A stretch of 64,000 nt of DNA from contig NZ_MKKI01000005.1 of assembly GCF_001942345.1 (NCBI RefSeq), positions 30,052 to 94,051 on the forward strand. The letters are read 5' to 3'. This document shows positions 57,603 to 64,000 of this stretch, piece after piece. The number at the start of each line of letters is the position of its first letter. Within the stretch, counting starts at the first letter, position 1. Position numbers and translations under genes: made by a program. The notes under the pieces were generated by a model. The model searched no databases. It had not been told where the DNA came from and worked only from the letters and a program-made list of their open reading frames with translations. The DNA comes from Corynebacterium sp. CNJ-954. GTDB taxonomy: Bacteria > Actinomycetota > Actinomycetes > Mycobacteriales > Mycobacteriaceae.

Positions 57603-59500
57603 ATGAGCGATTCTGACAGGTCTCCGCGCAATGGACGTGGAGAGACGCCTGGTCGCGGCGGACGACACCACCGTCGCGATGACGTTCCTCCGCGGTCCGA
57701 GCGGCCGCGGCAGACTCCGCAGAGGTCGCAGCAACCGCAACGTGCCCGCCACAGCCGCCCGTCCGGCGCCGCCGCAGCAGGCGGGCAGCGTCGGGCGCCG
57801 AACCGGTCATCGCGGACGGTCCACGGTTCCGCGGCAGCGGCGATGTCCGGACACCGTCAGATCGGCTCCACCCCGGTCAAGGTCGTTCTCGCGCTGTTGT
57901 CCGCGATCATGCTCGCCGGTGGTGCGTACGGCTACACCACATTCGGCAACCTCGGTTCGGACATCAGTCAGGCCGGGGGCCTCGACTTAGGTGACCAGCA
58001 GGACGGAGCGACCGACATCCTCCTGGTCGGTATCGACTCCCGCACCGACGCACACGGCAAGCCCCTGTCGCAGAAAGAGATCGACATGCTGCGGGCCGGC
58101 GAAGAGGAGACGACAAGTACAGACACGATCATCCTCATCCGTGTGCCGAATGACGGTTCGTCGGCCACCGCCGTGTCCCTGCCCCGAGACACCTACGTCG
58201 ACGGCGGCGACCTCGGCAACCAGAAGATCAACTCGATCTACGGTCAGACGAAGTTCTACAAGACCCAGGAGCTCCAGGACGAGGCCGCTGCCGCCGGGGA
58301 GACGCCCGACGAGCAGAAGGTCGAGAACGAATCCTCCCAGGCTGGGCGGGAGGCACTCGTCAGCACCGTCGCTGACGTCACTGGGATCACGGTCGACCAT
58401 TACGCGGAAGTCGGCCTCCTCGGCTTCGTCAAACTCACCGACGCTGTGGGCGGGGTCGATGTGTGCCTCAACAATGCCGTCGACGAACCTTTCTCCGGGG
58501 CAAAGTTCCCTGCCGGTGAGCAGACACTGGACGGACAGAATGCCCTGAGTTTCGTGCGTCAACGTCATGACCTGCCTCGTGGCGATCTGGACCGCATCAC
58601 CCGTCAGCAGGTCTACATGGCCAGCCTGGCCAATAAGGTCCTCAGTACGTCCACACTGGCCAACCCGTCGTCCCTGGGTAAGTTGCGGAAAGCGATCGAG
58701 AGTTCCGTCGTGCTCGACGAAGGGTGGGATGTCATGAGCCTTGCCACGCAGATGCAGAACCTCGCCGGAGGCAACGTGACCTTCCAGACCATCCCTGTGA
58801 CCAGCATCGACGGTACCAGCGACACAGGTGAGTCGGTGGTGACCATCGACCGCGACCAGGTACACAGCTTCTTCGATGAGCTTCTCGGTGAAGACTCCGA
58901 CAGTGACGGGAACGACGGTGATGACGGCAAGGACGACAGCGATTCGTCCAGCGACATCGAGGACTACGAGCCTCCGAGTCCACCGTCTCGGTCTACAACG
59001 CCAGTGGTGTGAGTGGCATGGCTGCCCGCGTGGGCGACCTCATCTCCGGAGCCGGGTACGGCATGGGTGAAGTAGGTAACGCCACTGAGAACAGCATCTC
59101 TGAAAGCCAGGTCAACGTCGCAGACAAGAATGACCCCGCTGCGCGCGGACTGGCCGAGCAGCTCGGTGGCCTCAACGTGGTGGAGGATTCCAGCCTCGAC
59201 GCCGGGGAGATCCGGGTCACGCTGTCCGGTACCTACGACGGTCCAGGAACGTCCACATCCGGCGTCGATGAACCGCTGCCTGCGGTCGGCGAGTCCGGCT
59301 CGGGCTCGTCCGGCGATTCCTCGGAGAATGTCGGCACCCCGGGCACCGATGCCACCGGTGGCGACGTCCTCGGCGAGAACCAGAGTGCGGAGGGGGCCGA
59401 CAACGTCGGCGCCGTGGGGACCCCGGAGGAGTCCGGTTCCGCCACCTCTGACCGCGGCGCGATCGACGCCGGCGGCGACGGCCCGATGTGCATCAACTAG
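57603..59500 (+). CDS. LytR-CpsA-Psr (LCP) cell-wall ligase with LytR_C domain, broken by a one-base frameshift
   Basis: About 633 residues. A basic, Gln/Arg-rich cytoplasmic N-terminus of about 95 residues precedes one membrane helix (VKVVLALLSAIMLAGGAYGYTTF). The LCP domain follows: ILLVGIDSRTDAHG, VSLPRDTYVD, INSIYGQTKFY, DAVGGVDVCLNNAV, SFVRQRHDLPRGDLDRITRQQ. After an acidic linker the frame breaks at about 58970: GAGCCTCC needs one G (GAGGCCTCC) to read YEASESTVSVYNASGVSG, the start of the LytR_C domain that runs to 59500. It attaches arabinogalactan to peptidoglycan in relatives (CpsA/Lcp1). Divergent from the linker-biosynthesis operon, a functional pairing. Confidence 0.92.
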
Positions 59501-59512
59501 GGTGACGCTCCG

Positions 59513-61390
59513 TCAGTAGGCACGCCACGAGCGCGGACGTCCTGCTCTGGCCCTCGCCCGTGGAACCGCCTCCGCTATCCGCGATGCAGAGGTAGGCGCC
59601 TCCCCTTCCGGAGTCTGTGCCGAGATCGACGCGGCGACGGCGTGGAGGGCGACCGCGTCATTCGCGGGGGATGTCGCTGAAGGCACCCGCCATTCCTTCT
59701 GCGACATCCCGGTGCATCCCACGCGCTGTTCCGCACCGGGGCCATGCCGGGCCTCATTCTCCGCCAGCAGGGCACCGATCATCCCGGAGAGGACGTCACC
59801 CGAACCCGGTGTAGCGGCCCACGATGTCCCTGCGTCAGTGCACTGGACATTCTCGCCGTCCGTCACCACAGTGTGACGTCCCTTGAGAAGCACCATGCAG
59901 CCGAAGGCCCGGGACAAGGACGCTGCCGCGCCGATCCGGTCCTCGTCCGGGTCCGGGACACCCCCGACGGCGTCAGCCAGGCGCCGGAACTCCCCCGCAT
60001 GCGGTGTGAGCACCGTCGGGGCCGGGTTTGATCCCGACGCACCTCGCTCCGTCAACAGGTCCCGGAGTTCTTTGTACTCAGCGAGCACCGTCAACGCGTC
60101 CGCGTCGACCACCAGTGGTTCGGGACGCGTCAGGAGGAATTCCACCTCCTCCGCTGCATCGGCACCCGTTCCACGTCCGGGGCCCACGACCCACGCCTGG
60201 ACGCGCCCGGACCGCGACACCGACGGCGCCCACACCACCTCCGGACACGCCTGGATGACGTCCCGTGAGGCACCACCGACATAACGCACCATCGCACTGG
60301 TCGTACGCACCGCAGCCGTGGTGCTCAGAATCGCTGCGCCCGGATATGCCTCGGACCCCGCACAGATGCCCACCACTCCCCCGGAGTACTTGTCGTCATA
60401 GGGCCCGGGTGCAAACATGGTTCCGGAATGGGCTTCGGGGACAGGAACCAGGTCCGTGGACGAGAAGTCGAACTCCCCGCTCAGATCGACTGGCCCCACC
60501 GTCGTTGCCGGGTCGTTGCGGGGGTCACGGGGTGGTGCCACGGCCCGCCCGGCACGGACGTCGAACTCCCCTTTCCCCCGGCGATTCCGCTTCCATTCCT
60601 GTGCGAGCCGGGTACCGATCGTCCGTGGCTGGTCATCGCCCGGTTCACCGCACAGTCCCGGATCCGCGAGCATCACCTGTCCGCAGTAGGCGTTGACTGC
60701 ATGGGCCCGTCGCAGTCCGCCGAAGGTCACTGTCACATCAGCGATAACGTGGGCCGGAACCCGAGTGCGCATCAACACCGTCATCCCGGGAAGCCCCTTT
60801 CCATCCGCACAGGGGTCCGGTGGATCGTCAACGTCGATCATGGGAGGGGTGCGACCGGAGTCGGCCCCGATGCCCGAGGGGACGTCGATGCTGAGGATGG
60901 GGATGAACCATGCGGAGATGAAAGAGAAGAACACGGCGGCGTCCTCCGCCAGGCCACCGTCGCCCCCCATGCCGAGAACACCGTCAATGACCAGGAGGTA
61001 TCCGGCGGGGGTCTTCCACACCTGCTGGAGGTCGACGACCACGCCACCAGCGTCCTGGTACGCGGCGAGCGCCCGACGGTGTGCATGACCGTCACGGCCC
61101 AGCAGCACCGCCTCCACCGGCCACCCCTGTGCAGCGAGGGCGGCACCGGCGTAGAGCGCATCCCCGCCGTTTCCACCGGCACCGACCGCGAGCAGAACCT
61201 TCGTCTGCGCCGACGTCATGGCTTTACGTTTCAACATCACCTCCGCGGCCTCGACGACCGCCGAGGCCGCGGAGCGCATCAGCTCATCCGGCTCAGTCTG
61301 TGCATCGAGCAACGGTTGTTCTGCACGACGGATCTGCTCGACCGTGTACACCTGGGCGTGGAGACGGGCGTCGATGGTGCTGCTATTCAT
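59513..61390 (-). CDS. nnr: bifunctional NAD(P)H-hydrate epimerase/dehydratase
   Basis: A 625-residue fusion. The N-terminal YjeF epimerase contains LLAVGAGGNGGDALYAGAALAAQGW and DGVLGMGGDGG. The C-terminal carbohydrate-kinase-like dehydratase contains VVGICAGSEAYPGAAILSTTAAVRT, VVDADALTVLAE, VLTPHAGEFRRLADAVG, LLKGRHTVVTDGE and WAATPGSGDVLSGMIGALLAEN. It repairs hydrated NADH/NADPH. It is longer than the usual 480-550 residues because of an insertion between the domains and an Arg-rich C-terminal tail. It converges with the LCP gene (12 bases between stops) and diverges from the VanZ gene. Confidence 0.92.
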   Translation of the reverse strand: MNSSTIDARLHAQVYTVEQIRRAEQPLLDAQTEPDELMRSAASAVVEAAEVMLKRKAMTSAQTKVLLAVGAGGNGGDALYAGAALAAQGWPVEAVLLGRDGHAHRRALAAYQDAGGVVVDLQQVWKTPAGYLLVIDGVLGMGGDGGLAEDAAVFFSFISAWFIPILSIDVPSGIGADSGRTPPMIDVDDPPDPCADGKGLPGMTVLMRTRVPAHVIADVTVTFGGLRRAHAVNAYCGQVMLADPGLCGEPGDDQPRTIGTRLAQEWKRNRRGKGEFDVRAGRAVAPPRDPRNDPATTVGPVDLSGEFDFSSTDLVPVPEAHSGTMFAPGPYDDKYSGGVVGICAGSEAYPGAAILSTTAAVRTTSAMVRYVGGASRDVIQACPEVVWAPSVSRSGRVQAWVVGPGRGTGADAAEEVEFLLTRPEPLVVDADALTVLAEYKELRDLLTERGASGSNPAPTVLTPHAGEFRRLADAVGGVPDPDEDRIGAAASLSRAFGCMVLLKGRHTVVTDGENVQCTDAGTSWAATPGSGDVLSGMIGALLAENEARHGPGAEQRVGCTGMSQKEWRVPSATSPANDAVALHAVAASISAQTPEGEAPTSASRIAEAVPRARARAGRPRSWRAY

Positions 61391-61424
61391 ACCCTCACGT
61401 TACGGACCGCTATGGTGTGTTCGC

Positions 61425-62012
61425 ATGGACACTCCCACCGCGCCCGCACCCGCCCCTGTCGCACCGACCGTGCGCACCCCGTGGCGGACGTGGGTCTGCG
61501 TCACCCTGGTCGGTTACGCCGCGGTGATCGTCGCGCTGACGACATTGAAGGCGTTCTACACCATCGGGCTGCTGTGGAAGCCGGAGAACCAACGCGTCAG
61601 GGAACTGCGCCTGGTTCCTTTCGGCATCGTCACGGACTCGTCCACCACCTTCGGTTGGGTCTTCGACATCCTCGGCAACCTCGCCTTCTTCGTCCCTTTC
61701 GGGATCCTGCTGATGATCCTGTCGGGCCGGTGGTGGTGGACGGTGGGCATCGCCGCCGTGTTCAGCCTCGGTATCGAGGTCTCGCAGTACATCTTCTCGC
61801 TGGGACGCACCGATGTGACGGATCTGATCTGCAACACTGTCGGCGCGGCCGTCGGCGCCTGGATCGCATGCTGGTTCTCCCGGAACCCCACCTGGTCACG
61901 ACGCTGGCAGACGGTCCTCACCACCGTGGTCGGACTGGCGGTGCTCGTCTTCCTCGTGCTGGTGATCCTGGGCCCGAGCCTGGGCGACCCGGACAAGGTC
62001 GTCGGAGGCTGA
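61425..62012 (+). CDS. VanZ-like family membrane protein
   Basis: A 195-residue protein with a Pro/Ala-rich cytoplasmic start and about five membrane helices. The VanZ signatures are LRLVPFGIVTD, FDILGNLAFFVPFGILLMIL and FSLGIEVSQYIFSLGRTDVTDLICNTVGAAVG. The last (ExxQ...GR..D..D...N..G) is the conserved active-site-like motif of the family. The function is uncertain outside teicoplanin resistance clusters, and no other glycopeptide resistance gene is nearby. ATG 61425 is used; the longer frame from 61218 overlaps nnr. Confidence 0.88.
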   Translation: MDTPTAPAPAPVAPTVRTPWRTWVCVTLVGYAAVIVALTTLKAFYTIGLLWKPENQRVRELRLVPFGIVTDSSTTFGWVFDILGNLAFFVPFGILLMILSGRWWWTVGIAAVFSLGIEVSQYIFSLGRTDVTDLICNTVGAAVGAWIACWFSRNPTWSRRWQTVLTTVVGLAVLVFLVLVILGPSLGDPDKVVGG

Positions 62013-62031
62013 CCGGGTTAGTCTGGTCTTC

Positions 62032-62742
62032 ATGGATCTCCTGTCGCCGTTCCTCCAGACCGACGCCGCATCGCCGCGCCTGACGACGTACACCGACGCA
62101 GGACGGATGGAGTTGTCCGCTGCCACGCTGGCGAACTGGGCCGCGAAAGGCGGCAACCTGATGGCCGGCCAGCTGGGGCTGTTCCCCGGCGACGTCGTGG
62201 TTCTCGATGCGCCGACGGACTGGATGCCCGCTGCCCTGGTCGTGGGCTGCTGGCGGGCCGGCGTGGCGGTCTGCTCCCCGTCGTCACCGGCCGCCGCATC
62301 GGCGGCTGCGTTGATGACCACGGACCCCGGCGCCCACCCCGACTGGGACGCCGAGATCCTCCAACTGTCCACCGACCCCTTCGGCCGCGGAGTGGCCGAA
62401 GCCGGTGGGGACGTCGAGTTCGGGGTCACCGACCTGTCACCTGAACTGCGGGTCCAGGGTGACCGTTACGCCGGGCCGGAGACCGGCGAGGACACGGTGC
62501 TACTGCACACCGTCGACGGTGAGCCGGTGACAGGGACCGACCTACGACGCCGCGCCTCCGAGGCCTTCGAGCCCGGGACCCGGTCGGTGACCGGCCCCTG
62601 GAACGACACCGACGGTCTGGTCGCCACGCTCCTGCCCCTGTTCATGGCGGGGTCGGTCGTCGTCTCCACCGACGATGCCCCCGCACGGCTCGAGCATCTC
62701 GCCGGCGCGGAGCGCGGGACCGTGTCCGCTACTCGGCGGTGA
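62032..62742 (+). CDS. TIGR03089 family protein
   Basis: A 236-residue actinobacterial protein of the TIGR03089 family, distantly like the N-terminal part of AMP-binding acyl-CoA synthetases: TYTDAGRMELSAATLANWAAKGGNLM, GDVVVLDAPTDWMPAALVVGCWRAGVAVC, VLLHTVDGEPVTGTDL and ATLLPLFMAGSVVVSTDD. The C-terminal catalytic domain of true synthetases is missing. It follows the VanZ gene by 19 bases and overlaps the converging hypothetical gene by 14. Function unknown; from memory it often neighbours rmlD/LCP genes. Confidence 0.82.
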   Translation: MDLLSPFLQTDAASPRLTTYTDAGRMELSAATLANWAAKGGNLMAGQLGLFPGDVVVLDAPTDWMPAALVVGCWRAGVAVCSPSSPAAASAAALMTTDPGAHPDWDAEILQLSTDPFGRGVAEAGGDVEFGVTDLSPELRVQGDRYAGPETGEDTVLLHTVDGEPVTGTDLRRRASEAFEPGTRSVTGPWNDTDGLVATLLPLFMAGSVVVSTDDAPARLEHLAGAERGTVSATRR

Positions 62743-63205
62743 TGATCCGGGTGACCAGGTCCCTGGCCTGGTCGAGGGCTTCATCCTGCTCCCCGGTGAG
62801 AAATCCCTGGACCATGTACGGGGCCATGTAGTCACCGTTCTCCACGGCGAAGTGCAGGGTGAGGTTGAGCTGGTCCCCTTCTCCGGCACCGTCGCCCTCC
62901 TCCGGTTCAGGTGTCTTCACGATCGTGTAGACGAGCAGGTCCCCGGACGGGGTCTCCCCCGCATCGACGTCCACCAGCTCCGCGTGCGCCTCCTCCAGCG
63001 CGGGCTGGATCCCCCTGACGACATCGTCCCTGTCGACCGGCATCATCTGACCGTCCAGCGGAGCGAGGGTGACGGCGGCGAAACTCGCCGCCGTACGGTA
63101 CCCGAATGCCACCGTGCCCGGTGCGTCCTCCGGAACCGTGTCGAGCTCCTGCCAGTGGGTCGGCAGTGACAGTGTGCGTCCGGAGTCCCCGATTGCGATG
63201 TCCAT
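62729..63205 (-). CDS. conserved hypothetical soluble protein
   Basis: A 158-residue protein beginning MDIAIGDSGRTLSLPTHWQELDTVPEDAPG. No family assigned. The pattern of an 'LP..W......P......' start, a central FAAVTLAPLDG strand and a C-terminal helix (EALDQARDLVTRIITAE) resembles LpqN/DUF1795-type folds, but there is no signal peptide. ATG 63205 is chosen over a longer frame from 63283. It follows the ABC permease gene by ten bases on the same strand, so it may be co-transcribed with it. Confidence 0.65.
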   Translation of the reverse strand: MDIAIGDSGRTLSLPTHWQELDTVPEDAPGTVAFGYRTAASFAAVTLAPLDGQMMPVDRDDVVRGIQPALEEAHAELVDVDAGETPSGDLLVYTIVKTPEPEEGDGAGEGDQLNLTLHFAVENGDYMAPYMVQGFLTGEQDEALDQARDLVTRIITAE

Positions 63206-63215
63206 GGCCCACAGG

Positions 63216-63962
63216 CTACCGGACGTCGGAGCGTTGATTACGCCACAGCCCGACAGCGGACAGGACAACGACCCAGACGACAAGCACTGCTACACAGGTC
63301 AAGCTGTCGAGGCCAAGACCGACGCGGTCGTAACCTGTGGCCAACTGCGCCAGTCGTTCGCCGGGTGCGATGGCCGCGAGGGGACGGAATGCCTCGATAT
63401 GTGTTGCTGTCTCACCGATCATCCCGTCGATCAACAGGAACCAGACGGTCGGCACAGCGACAGACACGACAGGGCTTCTCAGTACGCACGCGAGCCCCAC
63501 TGCCATGAGCGGGAACGCGATCCCGCCCAGCAGGTAACTCCAGACCGGTGTGAATGCTCCACCGAAGTCAAGGGACAGATTCGCCCCGAACGCTGCCGCC
63601 GCCCCGACGGACAGCGCAACACCGACCACGTAGGTCACGAACGTAAAGACAAGGGTCACCAGCAATTTCGCTGTCACCCAGGTGGTACGGCCCGGTTGAG
63701 TCAGGAACGCCTGGGCGTGCATGTGGTTCCGGATGTCACCGGCCGTGGTGGCCGCGGCGAACACAATGGCCACCATGATGAAGATCATCGCGCCATTCAT
63801 CAGGTCGGCCCACTCGAAAGTCGGCGTCTCCGAAGAGAACAACGTGGCCAGGACCACAGGGCCGTACAACGCTCCGGTCAGCAGGATCGCGTACACCACC
63901 GTCGACCGCATACTGAACAACTTCGTGATCTCAGAACGAAGGGCATAAAGCAGACTAGTCAT
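63216..63962 (-). CDS. ABC-2-type transporter permease
   Basis: A 248-residue permease with six hydrophobic segments. The N-terminal LLYALRSEITKLFSMRSTVVY is typical of ABC-2 permeases; the first helix follows (AILLTGALYGPVVLATLF), then MNGAMIFIMVAIVFAAATTAGDIRNHMHAQAFLTQPGRTTWV with the conserved cytoplasmic loop, and four more helices. ATG 63962 has a strong AGGAGG site seven bases upstream. The matching ATPase is expected immediately upstream, beyond the window edge at 64000. Substrate unknown. Confidence 0.85.
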   Translation of the reverse strand: MTSLLYALRSEITKLFSMRSTVVYAILLTGALYGPVVLATLFSSETPTFEWADLMNGAMIFIMVAIVFAAATTAGDIRNHMHAQAFLTQPGRTTWVTAKLLVTLVFTFVTYVVGVALSVGAAAAFGANLSLDFGGAFTPVWSYLLGGIAFPLMAVGLACVLRSPVVSVAVPTVWFLLIDGMIGETATHIEAFRPLAAIAPGERLAQLATGYDRVGLGLDSLTCVAVLVVWVVVLSAVGLWRNQRSDVR

Positions 63963-64000
63963 GATTTCTCCTCCTACTTTCCTACAGTCGGGACGACAAC

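Noticed and set aside
61425..62012. Glycopeptide-resistance determinant (VanZ)
   Set aside because: Only the VanZ-like fold is present. No vanHAX, vanRS or related genes are nearby, so a resistance role is not supported.

Overview
The window is a G+C-rich chromosomal segment from a member of the Mycobacteriales, almost certainly a high-GC Corynebacterium. The evidence is gene content and order: adnA-adnB-uvrD2, whiB1, sigH-rshA, aroA-rsgA, secA1-hpf, ahcY-tmk-mtrA-mtrB-lpqB, manA-manB, whiB2, and wbbL-rmlD beside an LCP gene. From memory this follows the Rv3193c-Rv3267 part of M. tuberculosis and the sahH-mtrAB / sigH-whcE part of C. glutamicum. No search was run, so species assignment is inference.

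Layout. Bases 1-2,550 are an accessory patch: an AT-richer small secreted protein, an IS21-type IstA remnant, and an IS3-family element whose orfB carries two mutually compensating indels. An initiator tRNA-Met follows. From 2.8 to 11 kb lie a UPF0182 membrane protein, a PPA1309 protein, a YlbL-like secreted Lon protease, a zincin, a YgjP-like metallopeptidase and an E1/ThiF-like protein resembling RiPP leader-binding proteins. From 11 to 22 kb a reverse-strand DNA-repair operon runs TIGR02569 - adnA - adnB - K+ channel - uvrD2. From 22 to 29.4 kb come DUF3152, DUF3107, rhlE, an Rv3212-like protein, whiB1, the 24-residue ribosomal protein bL37, and the rshA/sigH oxidative-stress pair. From 29.4 to 41 kb come aroA, rsgA, furA-katG, secA, hpf and comF. 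From 41 to 48 kb runs the ahcY-tmk-mtrA-mtrB-lpqB array. From 49.9 to 59.5 kb is envelope-sugar metabolism: manA, manB, a nucleotidyltransferase, wbbL, rmlD, an LCP ligase, plus whiB2. The right end has nnr, a VanZ protein, TIGR03089, a hypothetical protein and an ABC-2 permease.

Main observations. Seven genes (rhlE, katG, secA, lpqB, mtrB, an Rv3259-like gene, and the LCP gene) are each broken by one frameshift, and every one is repaired by adding back one G or C. Because secA and probably mtrB and the LCP gene are needed for growth, this looks like systematic single-base deletion error in the assembly rather than gene decay. Regulatory DNA worth attention: a Crp/GlxR-type site before whiB1, a SigH-type promoter (GGGAAC-N17-CGTT) just before the chosen sigH start, three tandem MtrA-like 9-mers before the whiB2 promoter, and a perfect 9-bp inverted repeat between the YgjP-like and E1-like genes. 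The most interesting possibly undescribed unit is the protease plus E1-like neighbourhood at 6.6-11 kb.
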